Shown: positions 43,726 through 52,726, counted from the stretch's first letter. The stretch: DNA of 64,000 bases from Halobacteriovorax sp. JY17 (GCF_002753895.1 NZ_NJER01000003.1:124001-188000), one strand, 5' to 3'. Notes: generated by a model from the sequence alone, not told the origin. Numbers and translations are program-made.

Positions 43726-45489
43726 TTAAAGTTTTTCAATAGATTTAGCTTTAAGCTCCGAATCAATATTTAAATACTGAGCCTGACCTGTTTCAAAGTC
43801 AGTGGACATATAATTCTTTAAGAATGAATGTCTAAGCGTAAAGTTTTGTCTATGAACACCGTAGATCCATGGAGCTTGCTCAGCTGCAATTCTATTCATT
43901 TTCTCATAGAGAGCTGTTCTCTCAGGAGAATCTTGCATTACAGAGGCTGTCTTAAATAATTTATTAAATTCTGGATTATTATATCCCGAACCATTTGCTC
44001 CTGGAGCTTTATTTGGTCCGTATAAAAGTTGTAAGAAGTTTTCTGCATCTGGATAATCCGCTCCCCATGCAATTCCGTAAAGCATTACTTGCCTTTTTGT
44101 AATCTTCTTCTGAAGTTCTGGCCAAGGATTAGTTACAACTTTAATTCTTACTCCGATTTGAGCAAGTTGTTGCTTCATGTAATCACCAATTTGACGAGAA
44201 ACAGTTCCCGATGGGCAATCGTAAGTAATCTCTGGAAGACCTTTACCTTCAGGGTAACCTGCTTTTGCAAGTAGTTTCTTAGCTTCTTCGATATTTGGTC
44301 CTCTATAAGGAGAGACATAGCCTGGGATATTTCCAGCAATTCCTGGAGGAACTACTGACTGAGCCGGAAGAGAAGTGTTGTTGTAAAATAGCTCATTAGA
44401 CTTCACAACATCATATGCAAGAGACATTGCTCTTCTTAAGTCAGCATTTTGAAAAAGTTTTAAATCATGATTAAACGCTGTGTAAGTAACATCAAGAGAT
44501 GGATTGATCAGAAGACTAATCCCTTTTTTCTCATATTCAGGAGACAGGTTTCTATCAGGAGTTACTGCTGAATCAAAGTTATCTTTTGGAATTCCAATGA
44601 AATCAACTTTTCCTTTTAGAAAGTTTAGCCATCTTGGTTGAGATTCAATAATAACATTCACTACTACCTTATCTACTAATGGAAGCTCTTTACCAGCATC
44701 TTTTAAAAAACCTGCTGCCTTAAATTCATCGCTCGCCTCAGTTGGGTAGAGCTTCTTTCTAAAGTTAGGGTTCTTTGTATAAACGATTTTCTTCGTCTGC
44801 TTAAACGTTGGAAGAATAAATGGACCAGTTCCCACAGGATGGTTTAAAAATTCCTTTCCGTATTTTTCAACAACTTCTCTAGGAGTTGCAAAAGTAAACG
44901 GCATGGCTAAAGAATAAAGAAACTGAGGGAATGGTTTTGTTAATTTAAATTCCACAGTATATTTACTTGTTGCTTTTAAACCTTCAACTACTTCATCATA
45001 ATCTACACTTGGAAGATCTGAATACTTTTCTCTCCACTCATTAAGTCCCTTAATTTTTCCATCAAGTAACCACCAACCAAGTCCCTGAAGCTTTGGATCA
45101 GCAAGTCTCTTTATAGAGTATACAAAGTCCTCTGCAACAAGTTCTCTACCCTTTCCATTTGGAAATGCAGAATCATCATGGAAGAGAACACCTTGGCGAA
45201 TATTAAAAGTATAAGTAAGGCCATCTTCAGAAACAACTGGCATTGACTCAGCAAGGTTAGGAACAAGAGTGTATGGTCTTTTTAAGTAGTGGTACTCTAA
45301 TAGACCTTCGTAAACACGACCTACTTCATTACTTGAATAACGGTCATTTGCATAAATTGGATCCATACCTTTAACTTCAGCAGATACAGCAATATTTAGC
45401 GTCTTACCCGTTTCCACGTTCTTCTTTGTACAACTTGCAAATCCAATAAGGAGAGCGATTGCTGTAAAAAGTGTTGTAAACTTCTTCAT
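43726..45489 (-). CDS. peptide-type ABC solute-binding lipoprotein, OppA/DppA-like
   Basis: The 587-aa product has signal peptide and lipobox GFASC (Cys20). Family segments include GLLEYHYLKRPYTLVPNLAES, the SBP_bac_5 signature DFVYSIKRLADPKLQG, HPVGTGPFILPTFK and WGADYPDAENFLQLLYGPN. The late TDFETGQAQYLNID and the overall length fit cluster C binding proteins for oligopeptides. It is tethered on the outer face of the inner membrane, feeding the OppB/C pair. The two ATPase subunits (OppD/F) are not in the window. Confidence 0.94.
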   Translation of the reverse strand: MKKFTTLFTAIALLIGFASCTKKNVETGKTLNIAVSAEVKGMDPIYANDRYSSNEVGRVYEGLLEYHYLKRPYTLVPNLAESMPVVSEDGLTYTFNIRQGVLFHDDSAFPNGKGRELVAEDFVYSIKRLADPKLQGLGWWLLDGKIKGLNEWREKYSDLPSVDYDEVVEGLKATSKYTVEFKLTKPFPQFLYSLAMPFTFATPREVVEKYGKEFLNHPVGTGPFILPTFKQTKKIVYTKNPNFRKKLYPTEASDEFKAAGFLKDAGKELPLVDKVVVNVIIESQPRWLNFLKGKVDFIGIPKDNFDSAVTPDRNLSPEYEKKGISLLINPSLDVTYTAFNHDLKLFQNADLRRAMSLAYDVVKSNELFYNNTSLPAQSVVPPGIAGNIPGYVSPYRGPNIEEAKKLLAKAGYPEGKGLPEITYDCPSGTVSRQIGDYMKQQLAQIGVRIKVVTNPWPELQKKITKRQVMLYGIAWGADYPDAENFLQLLYGPNKAPGANGSGYNNPEFNKLFKTASVMQDSPERTALYEKMNRIAAEQAPWIYGVHRQNFTLRHSFLKNYMSTDFETGQAQYLNIDSELKAKSIEKL

Positions 45490-45603
45490 AGTAAATTTCC
45501 TCTGTTTAGTTTTCTTCCAAAACCTAGCAATGTAACTTAAAATCTATACAAAATTATTTAGAGAATATCTAGGAATTAAAGGAAAAGACTTATTAGCTTC
45601 GCG

Positions 45604-46308
45604 TTATTCACAGCGGTTAAAGAATAGTTCAACCTTAAATGAATCCTTGCTTTGCTTATTATCAAGGGGATAGATAGAAAGACGCTTTGGTCCATTACTT
45701 GTGAGGCTAGAAAAGTCGAACCTCATAATATTGCCCTGATCGTTAGCTCTATCTATAAAGAGATGCTCATTTCTAATGCTCCAAAGCAGATCTCTCGTTC
45801 CGACGCGGCATTTGCTCTTCGAACAAGTCTTAGATCCAACCTGGCTTAAACTCTCGCTTAAATAAATAATTTCACCTAAGCCATTTGCAAATGATTTCAA
45901 ATGACTCAAGTTATCTTTTGAATCTTGGTGATTTCTAAGTGATGTATAAATTCTTCTAGCAAAATTTCCCTTTAACTTTGCCCCAGACCTTTCAACATCT
46001 CCCCAATAGAGAGATAGCAACTCAGAGCCATGCAGTGGAATATCAACGGCCATTTTCCAGACTTTCTCTTCTGTGGAACTTACTGACTCGTAAGAAAACA
46101 AAGTAGTACTAGAGAGAATTTTTATTCTCCCTCTACCTTCTCCAGACAAGCATAAATTTGTTAATTGATTTCTTAGCTCTGAAAGAGCTTCTACTTTAGG
46201 GCCATTATGTGCACAAGAAAGTAGTATTAACGAGACGCAGGCAAGCGAAGCTTTTCTAAGCCACTTAATTCTTTTAGTACGTCCTGTCTTTCCGATTCGA
46301 CTTTGCAA
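45604..46308 (-). CDS. lipoprotein of unknown function overlapping the TPR gene
   Basis: The 234-aa product has a basic n-region (GRTKRIKWLRK), a hydrophobic core and lipobox LLSC with Cys32. The mature domain has four further cysteines (TCSKSKC close together, one near the end). No family is recognised. The only usable start before the lipobox is a TTG at 46308, which lies 82 bp inside the upstream TPR gene in another frame and has no clear ribosome-binding site. It may be reinitiated from the upstream gene. Confidence 0.65.
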   Translation of the reverse strand: MQSRIGKTGRTKRIKWLRKASLACVSLILLSCAHNGPKVEALSELRNQLTNLCLSGEGRGRIKILSSTTLFSYESVSSTEEKVWKMAVDIPLHGSELLSLYWGDVERSGAKLKGNFARRIYTSLRNHQDSKDNLSHLKSFANGLGEIIYLSESLSQVGSKTCSKSKCRVGTRDLLWSIRNEHLFIDRANDQGNIMRFDFSSLTSNGPKRLSIYPLDNKQSKDSFKVELFFNRCE

Positions 46309-48044
46309 TTGTTCAAGGCCTCCACATAGAATTCTTTAGCTTTTCGAAAATCTTTAAGCTTCGTATAAACCATGGCTAAATGTTTAGTAATAACAACATC
46401 TGTACTGACTAAAGTCCATGCTTTTTTTATCTCGACTAACGCTTTTTCGTAGTCTCCAGTCTTATAATAGAACCAACCAAGACTGTCTCTTATATAGCCA
46501 TCATCTGGCTTTAACTCTACCGCTTTTGTGATTAGCTTTAAAGCTCTGTCTAACTCAATTCCTCTTTCAAGAAGTGAGTAACCTAAAAAATTTAAAGCAT
46601 GTGGGTTTTCAGGATTCTTAACTAATAGTTTTTCGATTACTTCTTTAGCTCTATCAAATCGATTTGTTTTTTCAAGTAGAGCTGCAAAGTAATACTCATG
46701 CCCTTCATTAAAAGACTTTTCGTCTTTTACCTTCTCCATTTCAGCAACTGCACCATGGAGCTCTCCTTCATTTTCATAAAATCCAGCAAGCATAACTCTA
46801 AGCTCAACTCTTAAAGTAGAGTGCTTCCCTGCTCTTTCATCAACAAAGCTCACAAGCTTATTTCTAGTTTCCTTTTGCTCAATTGCACTAGCTTGAAGAA
46901 TTTGCGCAATTTGAATATTACTTTCATGAAATAGAGAACTTTCTTCAGGAACTTTTGAATAATAAGTCACTGCAGAGTCAAACTCTCCCGTCTGTTGATA
47001 GAGAGTTCCTAAGTAATAAAGAACTTTATCTGACTTTGGTACCGCAGATAGGATTTCTTTAAAAATACCTTTAGCATCGTCATATCTCTTAGAGTCTGCA
47101 TACAGAATTCCAAGACGTACTTTTAAATTTAAATCACTAGAATCGATATTTGATAATCTTTCTGCAAAAGGAATGACTCGTTCATATTTTCCAAGAGCGA
47201 AGTAAATCTGAATGATGTTCTTTAAAACACCGTAAGCATTTGGACTTTCTTTTAAGAATTTCTCATACACTTCTAATGCTTTCGTAAACTTCTTTTCTTC
47301 TTCGTAAATAGCTCCAAGTCCTATTGCCGATTGCTGATAAGTAGGATCTATCTTCAATGATCTTTTAAAATTTTTCTCAGCGGCCCTGATATTTCCTCGA
47401 GCAATTTCAATCTTTCCTCTATAAAAAGAATAGATTGCTTTCCCTTTCGCGCTTCTTTCACACTTATTTAAGAGTTTAAAAGACTTCTTAAATTTTGATT
47501 CAAGAGAGTAAGATTTGGCTAAGAATACGCAGGCCTCTTCAGAAGTTGGATATTTCTTTAAGATAGAAAGATAAACTAACTGCGCCTCTCTTTTTTCCCT
47601 TAATGCTGTGTGAACTCCAGCTAAAATCAGCCCCACCTTTTCAGATTCTTCACTCTTATAAAGAGATGAAAGGATCTTCTTAGCTTCAGCAAGCTTATTT
47701 AAACGAATAAGCTCTACTGCATATCTCTTCTCTACATATTCATCATTTTTTTTAACTTTTAAAACGTATTCAAAAAATAGAGCTGCTGACTCACTATCGC
47801 CGCGAAGCGAAGCATCCGAACCCTTCATATAAATTTCATCCGCAAAGAATGAAAGCCTTGTCTTATTGCTCACAGGAATTGAGTTAAACTCTCTTTCAAG
47901 CTTTTCCTGTAATGAAAATTTACTGAGATCTTTCTCTGAACCTACAATTGCTTTTAGCGGATCAATGACGCTTACTTTCTTCTTTACTCCTGAGCATGAA
48001 TAAAGATTAACGATTAGCAATAAGTAAGAAATTTTCTTAAACAT
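46227..48044 (-). CDS. TPR-repeat lipoprotein, 605 aa
   Basis: Signal peptide and lipobox NLYSC (Cys17) are present. At least ten tetratricopeptide repeats follow, for example AAEKNFKRSLKIDPTYQQSA, ALEVYEKFLKESPNAYGVL, VLYYLGTLYQQTGEFDSAV, HALNFLGYSLLERGIELD and GYIRDSLGWFYYKTGDYEKA. The last two match the YLKDSLGWxxYxxG-type ending of a common outer-membrane TPR lipoprotein family. It is probably a scaffold anchored in an outer or inner membrane leaflet. AAAGGGATATC before the ATG is a good ribosome-binding site. The next gene starts inside its 3' end. Confidence 0.85.
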   Translation of the reverse strand: MFKKISYLLLIVNLYSCSGVKKKVSVIDPLKAIVGSEKDLSKFSLQEKLEREFNSIPVSNKTRLSFFADEIYMKGSDASLRGDSESAALFFEYVLKVKKNDEYVEKRYAVELIRLNKLAEAKKILSSLYKSEESEKVGLILAGVHTALREKREAQLVYLSILKKYPTSEEACVFLAKSYSLESKFKKSFKLLNKCERSAKGKAIYSFYRGKIEIARGNIRAAEKNFKRSLKIDPTYQQSAIGLGAIYEEEKKFTKALEVYEKFLKESPNAYGVLKNIIQIYFALGKYERVIPFAERLSNIDSSDLNLKVRLGILYADSKRYDDAKGIFKEILSAVPKSDKVLYYLGTLYQQTGEFDSAVTYYSKVPEESSLFHESNIQIAQILQASAIEQKETRNKLVSFVDERAGKHSTLRVELRVMLAGFYENEGELHGAVAEMEKVKDEKSFNEGHEYYFAALLEKTNRFDRAKEVIEKLLVKNPENPHALNFLGYSLLERGIELDRALKLITKAVELKPDDGYIRDSLGWFYYKTGDYEKALVEIKKAWTLVSTDVVITKHLAMVYTKLKDFRKAKEFYVEALNNCKVESERQDVLKELSGLEKLRLPASR

Positions 48045-48554
48045 GATATCCCTTTAAGTACGAATGGCCTCCGAGATCGGAGAATTCCCTTCTTACTTGT
48101 CGTGATTGCAGAGAAAATATTTAAATCTTTGTTTAAAATAGAGAAAAAGGTACATTTTACCGAAAAAATTGTGCAGCACACCCAAAACAGTCTTATCAAG
48201 ATCCTTAAGAAATCTTTATTTTCAGTCTCTCTAATCAACTGAAAACACATAAATGATCCTAGAAATAATGCACTGTAAGAATTTTGTCAGGATTTTCAGT
48301 TGACACCCTTTTGCCGTTCTTGCTAATTCATTGAGTCGTTAATCGAAGCAAAGCATTAATTGAATGTAACTATAGCAATAGCCCTTTCAAGCTATTGATA
48401 TTGTATACTTCTTTACTTTCCTTTACTTAACAACGCTAAGCACTGAAAAATATACATAAAGACTTTCTTTTCGATATTTTGATGCTAGAAGCTAAAAAAC
48501 AAATTAATTATTTAATGAGACTAATATCTCATATTCAAATAGGGGAAATAAAAG
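48045..48554. other. 510-bp divergent intergenic region
   Basis: This is the longest non-coding stretch in the window, between the TPR lipoprotein (minus) and the PhaR-like gene (plus). It holds a CTCCGA-GA-TCGGAG hairpin (48069-48082) in the leader of the TPR gene and a TTGACA at 48300-48305 pointing right. AATAGC-CCTTTCAA-GCTATT can pair around 48377-48396. A 78-codon open frame at 48014-48250 overlaps the TPR gene start and looks non-coding. I see no RNA gene with confidence. Confidence 0.5.
48300..48328 (+). promoter_or_regulatory. possible promoter of the PhaR-like gene
   Basis: A perfect -35 TTGACA (48300-48305) is followed after 16-17 nt by TGCTAAT/CTAATT as a weak -10. It would give a leader of about 220 nt, long enough for post-transcriptional control. 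Confidence 0.4.
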
Positions 48555-48950
48555 ATGAACGACGTAAGAATTATCAAGAGATACCAAAACCGTAAGCTTT
48601 ATGACACACACCAAAGCTGTTACGTTACTCTAGAAGAAATCGCTCAGATCATCAGAGAAGGTCATGAGATTCAAGTAATTGATAACAAAACTAAAAATGA
48701 CATCACTTACATGACTCAAATTCAACTTCTTTTTGATCAAGAAAAGAAATCGACAAGAGCTGGTGACGTTGAACTTCTTAAAAGAGTTATCAGATCAGAA
48801 GAAGGGACTTTTACAGGGCACATTAGAGCTCTTGAAGGGACAACTTCAACTGAAACTACTTCTGAGCCAACTTTAAGCGAAAACCTAAACAATTTCGTAC
48901 AAAACACTGAAGTAAACTCAACTGTTGAAACACCAAGTACTTTAAACTAA
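48555..48950 (+). CDS. PhaR-type regulator with polyhydroxyalkanoate DNA-binding domain
   Basis: The 131-aa product begins with the diagnostic PHB/PHA accumulation regulator domain: IIKRYQNRKLYDTHQSCYVT, LEEIAQIIREGHEIQVIDNKT, NDITYMTQIQLLF. In PHA producers this protein represses phasin genes and senses polymer (known). Here the C-terminal part is a short low-complexity Thr/Ser/Glu tail instead of the second PhaR domain. No PHA synthase or phasin is nearby, so it may control something else, such as the operon that follows (inference). GGGGA lies upstream of the ATG. Confidence 0.88.
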   Translation: MNDVRIIKRYQNRKLYDTHQSCYVTLEEIAQIIREGHEIQVIDNKTKNDITYMTQIQLLFDQEKKSTRAGDVELLKRVIRSEEGTFTGHIRALEGTTSTETTSEPTLSENLNNFVQNTEVNSTVETPSTLN

Positions 48951-48955
48951 TATAA

Positions 48956-48973
48956 GGGGGAGATTAATCCCCC
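48956..48973 (+). terminator. GC-rich hairpin after the PhaR-like gene
   Basis: GGGGGA-GATTAA-TCCCCC (48956-48973) forms a perfect 6-bp stem 5 bp after the stop, with no U tract. It lies 16 bp before the next ATG, so it may act as a weak terminator or hide the start of the operon. Confidence 0.45.
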
Positions 48974-48989
48974 AGTTTAGAGACTAGAA

Positions 48990-49643
48990 ATGAAAAAATA
49001 TTTAAAGAATTTTTCAAAATATGTAATTCCTGTTGCTTTCTTAGCAACAGGTTTTTCAGCCACAGCAAAACCATCTATAAAGAAATTAACATCTGATGAA
49101 AAGTCTAAAAATGTAGACTCATCAATACCTGCTTCTAGGAATATGAATCCTTTAAATAAGCACAGTATAGGTCTTGGTATCGGACAAACTTTTCTCATGA
49201 GTGAGTTTGCAGACAAAGGCGAAGACAAGATTACTTGGGATCTATTCTATAATTACTCTGCTAGTCACTCTTTTGACTTTCTAGCAAACTTTCATACTTC
49301 CAAGCATAAGTATCTCAATCAATACACACAACTAACAGGTCTGGCCCTTGGAATTAAGGCAAAGACTTTTCAATTTGATAACTTCTCACCATTTATCACA
49401 GGTGGTTTTGGCTTCTATCAACCTAAAGTAAGAAGACTCATTAACAATGAGCTTGTCACTTCGAAAACAAAAATGACTTTTGGTTATCATGCTGGGGCTG
49501 GCGCTGATCTTAGACTCAATGACAAATTTACAATAGGTGTTATGGGAACTCTTCATAATCCATTTGATGTTAAGCAAGACCTTCAACCGGAAGTTGAAGG
49601 CTCTTACGTCAAATTAATGATGACGACTTTCTACACTTTCTAA
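48990..49643 (+). CDS. outer-membrane beta-barrel protein
   Basis: The 217-aa product has a signal peptide (cut after GFSATA). A disordered linker of about 40 residues is followed by eight or so amphipathic strands (HSIGLGIGQTFLM, PFITGGFGFYQPKV, TFGYHAGAGADLRLNDKFTI) and the C terminus MMTTFYTF ending in Phe. This is the small OmpA/OmpW-like barrel class. The next gene begins 2 nt after its stop, so it appears to be the first gene of the ArsA/GshA operon. Confidence 0.82.
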   Translation: MKKYLKNFSKYVIPVAFLATGFSATAKPSIKKLTSDEKSKNVDSSIPASRNMNPLNKHSIGLGIGQTFLMSEFADKGEDKITWDLFYNYSASHSFDFLANFHTSKHKYLNQYTQLTGLALGIKAKTFQFDNFSPFITGGFGFYQPKVRRLINNELVTSKTKMTFGYHAGAGADLRLNDKFTIGVMGTLHNPFDVKQDLQPEVEGSYVKLMMTTFYTF

Positions 49644-49645
49644 GC

Positions 49646-50437
49646 ATGTCGCACCGACTTTACATAATTACAGGAAAAGGCGGTGTTGGGAAAACATCAC
49701 TTTCACTCTCATTAGCAAAGAAACTTGCAGAAAGTGGAAGTAAAGTTCTCTATAACAGTTTTGATCAAGAAGACCAGACAGAGCTCTGTGAAGAACTGAA
49801 TATCCCCTCCCTTCACTTAGAGCTAGAAAAATCGGCCGAAATTTACATGGGCAAGAAGCTTGGATCAGAAATGGTTGCCTCATGGATCATGAAAACTCCT
49901 TTCTTCAAATCCCTTTTTAATATGATTCCAGGTCTTGGTCACATGATTCTCCTAGGCCATGTAATCGACCTACTTGAAGATGATCCTACCCTTACAATTA
50001 TTCTAGACTCACCATCCAGCGGACATGCAATGACCATGTTTGAGTCCTCTCATAATTTTAAAGAAATATTTGGGTCTGGATTATTAGTCGAAGACATAAA
50101 CCGAATGCATCGATTTATTTACGCTGAGAATTCACTTAAAAACTATATTGTCTCTCTTCCAACTAAAATGGCCCTTAACGAATCCAAAGAAGTAAAAGAG
50201 CACTTACAAGATTTAAACTTTAGAAATACAGAAGTCATAATCAATGACTGTCTCTCACCTCTTCTTTCAAGCAAGGAAGAGTTACCAGATTTTTTGAAAA
50301 TAAAAAATCAACTTGAGACAGCTGTTATTGAAGAATATAAAGAAGTTGCCACAAAGAAGGTCCCTCACTCACTTGGAGAGGACTTTCAAAGCGTCATACT
50401 CGATTTATCAAAGAAAGATATTGGAGAACTCTTATGA
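49646..50437 (+). CDS. ArsA/Get3-like ATPase, subunit A
   Basis: The 263-aa product has the deviant Walker A GKGGVGKTS (about residues 11-19) with the signature lysine that defines the MinD/ArsA/Get3 class. KVLYNSFDQEDQ is in the switch I position and IILDSPSSGHAMTMFE in the switch II position. The segment GHMILLGHVIDLL is hydrophobic and could line a client groove. Metal-binding cysteines of true ArsA are not apparent. It overlaps the second ATPase by 4 nt. Paired genes of this kind occur in actinobacteria (Rv3679/Rv3680 type, from memory), where a Get3-like role has been proposed. Confidence 0.85.
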   Translation: MSHRLYIITGKGGVGKTSLSLSLAKKLAESGSKVLYNSFDQEDQTELCEELNIPSLHLELEKSAEIYMGKKLGSEMVASWIMKTPFFKSLFNMIPGLGHMILLGHVIDLLEDDPTLTIILDSPSSGHAMTMFESSHNFKEIFGSGLLVEDINRMHRFIYAENSLKNYIVSLPTKMALNESKEVKEHLQDLNFRNTEVIINDCLSPLLSSKEELPDFLKIKNQLETAVIEEYKEVATKKVPHSLGEDFQSVILDLSKKDIGELL

Positions 50438-51489
50438 GTATTCCAAGTAAGAAAGTAGAAATTTTCTGTGGTACTGGAGGGGTTGGTAAAACCACTCTTG
50501 CAACTTCTAGAGCTGTCTCTCTTGCTAAAGATGGAAAGAAGGTTCTGCTCATTACAATTGATCCGGCTAAAAGATTGAAACAGCTTCTAGGCCTTGATAA
50601 TCAAGACTCTGGTAATATTACTCCCGTTTCAACTAAGACTTTCTTTCCAGACGAAGAGGAATCAAGCGACCTCTACGCGTTATTACTTTCTCCTGCAAAA
50701 ACTCTTGAACGAATAGGTACTGCAGAGGGACTTACAAAAGATCTAGATAATAGGATTTTAAAAGTTCTCACAAAGCCTTACGGTGGAATGAATGAGATCA
50801 TGGCCGTTATAGAAGTACAGTTTCACCTAAGCCATAGTGACTACGATACAGTTATCTTAGATACTCCTCCAGGAAAACACTTTATTGACTTCTTGCAGGC
50901 GACACGAAAAATTGAACAATTCTTTGATAAGAGTTTCGTAGAAATCTTCAAATTTCTTGGAAAGAAAGTAGGACAAAAAAGTGCTCCTAAGAAATTATTT
51001 TCTAAAATTGTTTCTACCGGAATAAAGAAGCTCTTAAGTTATCTTGAAAAGGTTACTGGTTCAGACTTTGTAGATCTCTTTGTCGATGCAATTGGGTTTC
51101 TCTATCAAACAAAAGATCACTTTACGTCGGCAATTGAATTTCAAAAAGAACTGGGAAAGAAGGATTTCTCCAACTGGTTCTTGGTGACGTCCGCAGAGCA
51201 TCATAAAGTAGGAGAAGCTCTTCACCTCCTCCAAGGGGCAGGTGAATTTATGCACGATGATAACTTTCTATGTGTCAACAAGTGTCACAAACCCTTCTTA
51301 GACAATTGGCATCCTCATGATACAGAGCTAGAATTACTGAAATCAACTATGCTCACTAAAGAAAATGAGTTAAAAACATTTGCAGGTAAAAACTTTCACA
51401 GAGTCCTTGAGTTCTCAGAGATACTCTCTTCAAAACCCTGTGAACATGTTACAAATTTAGCACAAGGTTGGAATCTACTTCGGTCTTAG
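50434..51489 (+). CDS. ArsA/Get3-like ATPase, subunit B
   Basis: The 351-aa product has Walker A CGTGGVGKTT followed by KVLLITIDPAKRLKQLLGL. The first lysine of the signature (GKGG) is replaced by Thr, unlike subunit A. Switch II is VILDTPPGKHFIDFL. The C-terminal part includes FLCVNKCHKPF and an expanded helical section. Such a subunit probably relies on its partner for the trans-acting lysine (inference from the MinD/ArsA class). The start ATG overlaps the stop of subunit A (ATGA). gshA follows after 9 bp. Confidence 0.85.
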   Translation: MSIPSKKVEIFCGTGGVGKTTLATSRAVSLAKDGKKVLLITIDPAKRLKQLLGLDNQDSGNITPVSTKTFFPDEEESSDLYALLLSPAKTLERIGTAEGLTKDLDNRILKVLTKPYGGMNEIMAVIEVQFHLSHSDYDTVILDTPPGKHFIDFLQATRKIEQFFDKSFVEIFKFLGKKVGQKSAPKKLFSKIVSTGIKKLLSYLEKVTGSDFVDLFVDAIGFLYQTKDHFTSAIEFQKELGKKDFSNWFLVTSAEHHKVGEALHLLQGAGEFMHDDNFLCVNKCHKPFLDNWHPHDTELELLKSTMLTKENELKTFAGKNFHRVLEFSEILSSKPCEHVTNLAQGWNLLRS

Positions 51490-51498
51490 GAGCAAATA

Positions 51499-52716
51499 AT
51501 GTCATTTAAAATTAATACTAAAAGCGAATTTGAAAAATTTGTATCTGAAAACTGGAACGAAATTAATTCCTATATTGATACTAAGTTTGAAAAGAAAACG
51601 ACTCCAATATATTCAAGCGTTGATATCAGAGAGAGCAAAGATAAAATAGCCCCAGTTGATCACAATATGTATCCTGCTGGGTTCAACAATCTCTGTTCAC
51701 TCGACCTAGATTACGCGACGGAAGTTTTTGGTTCCGCAATCTCGGAAGTTGGCAAAGAAGTAAAGAGAGTTGGAATTATTCCAGAATCTCACACTAAGAA
51801 TCTCTTCTACCTAGACCACCTAGCAATGCTAGGAAAAGTTATCAGCGATGCCGGGTATGAAGTGACTTTTCTAAGCTTTGACAATAACCTCTTTCAAGAA
51901 GGTGGCGAACTCAACTTAATTTCTCATTCACAATTCGATCTACAAATTCTTAAAGCAGAAATTAAAGATGGAAAAGTATTCTCAAATGGAATAGAGCAAG
52001 AATTCGTTATTTTAAATAATGACCAATCTGACCCTATTGATATTGATTGGAAGTCCGTCACTACACCTATCAATCCGACTCCTCTTATTGGTTGGTTTGC
52101 GAGACAGAAAAACAAGCATTTCTCTTTCTATGATCAAACAGTAAAGGATTTTTCAGCTCACTTTGAAATCAATCCTAATATTCTTCAGGCAAAGTTTAGA
52201 ACAGTTGAAAATGTCGACTTTTCCTCTAAAGATGGATTAGAGCAATTAGGTCAGGCTGTTGACGATTTAAAGAGCGAACTACCAGAAGATAAGAAGATTT
52301 TCGTGAAGGCCTCTCAAGGAACTTACGGTATGGGTATCAGTGTCGTTTCTTCAGGAGAAGAAATCATTACAATGAATAGAAAAGCTCGAAATAAAATGGA
52401 TGTAGGGAAGAATAAGATTAAGTTCACATCTCTTCTAGTCCAAGAAGGTGTAGATACAATTCTTCAATACGATGATATGCCCGCAGAGGTTGCGATTTAC
52501 CTTGTTGCAGGAAAGAGTGTCGGTGGATTTATGAGAGCTAATAGCGAAAAGAAAGCCGATGGTAATTTAAATAGTCGCGGAATGGTTTTTAGAAAGTTCT
52601 GTATTAGTGAAATTAGACAGAATCAAGATCACAAAGCAAAAGAAGCTATGTATACGGTGATTGCAAGACTTGCAACGCTGGCGAGTACAGATGAAATAAA
52701 AGAAGTATTAAATTAA
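51499..52716 (+). CDS. gshA: glutamate-cysteine ligase (GshA, PF08886-type)
   Basis: The 405-aa product resembles the proteobacterial ATP-grasp-like GshA family. Features are VDIRESKDKIAPVDHNMYPAGF near the N terminus, KASQGTYGMGISVVSSGEE as a glycine-rich nucleotide loop, VDTILQYDDMPAEVAIYLV and GGFMRANSEKKADGNLNSRG. It makes gamma-glutamylcysteine from glutamate and cysteine with ATP (family knowledge). No glutathione synthetase gene is in the window. Together with the next two genes it forms a cysteine-to-thiol unit. A good AGGAG precedes the start. Confidence 0.88.
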   Translation: MSFKINTKSEFEKFVSENWNEINSYIDTKFEKKTTPIYSSVDIRESKDKIAPVDHNMYPAGFNNLCSLDLDYATEVFGSAISEVGKEVKRVGIIPESHTKNLFYLDHLAMLGKVISDAGYEVTFLSFDNNLFQEGGELNLISHSQFDLQILKAEIKDGKVFSNGIEQEFVILNNDQSDPIDIDWKSVTTPINPTPLIGWFARQKNKHFSFYDQTVKDFSAHFEINPNILQAKFRTVENVDFSSKDGLEQLGQAVDDLKSELPEDKKIFVKASQGTYGMGISVVSSGEEIITMNRKARNKMDVGKNKIKFTSLLVQEGVDTILQYDDMPAEVAIYLVAGKSVGGFMRANSEKKADGNLNSRGMVFRKFCISEIRQNQDHKAKEAMYTVIARLATLASTDEIKEVLN

Positions 52717-52726
52717 GGAGAGAGAT

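Noticed and set aside
48014-48250. 78-codon minus-strand open frame upstream of the TPR lipoprotein gene
   Set aside because: It overlaps the start of the TPR gene in another frame, has no ribosome-binding site and its composition is that of AT-rich non-coding DNA.
49646-51489. arsenite resistance operon
   Set aside because: There is no arsB/acr3, arsR, arsC or arsD, and no conserved ArsA metal-binding cysteines, so the ATPases are better placed with the Get3-like group.
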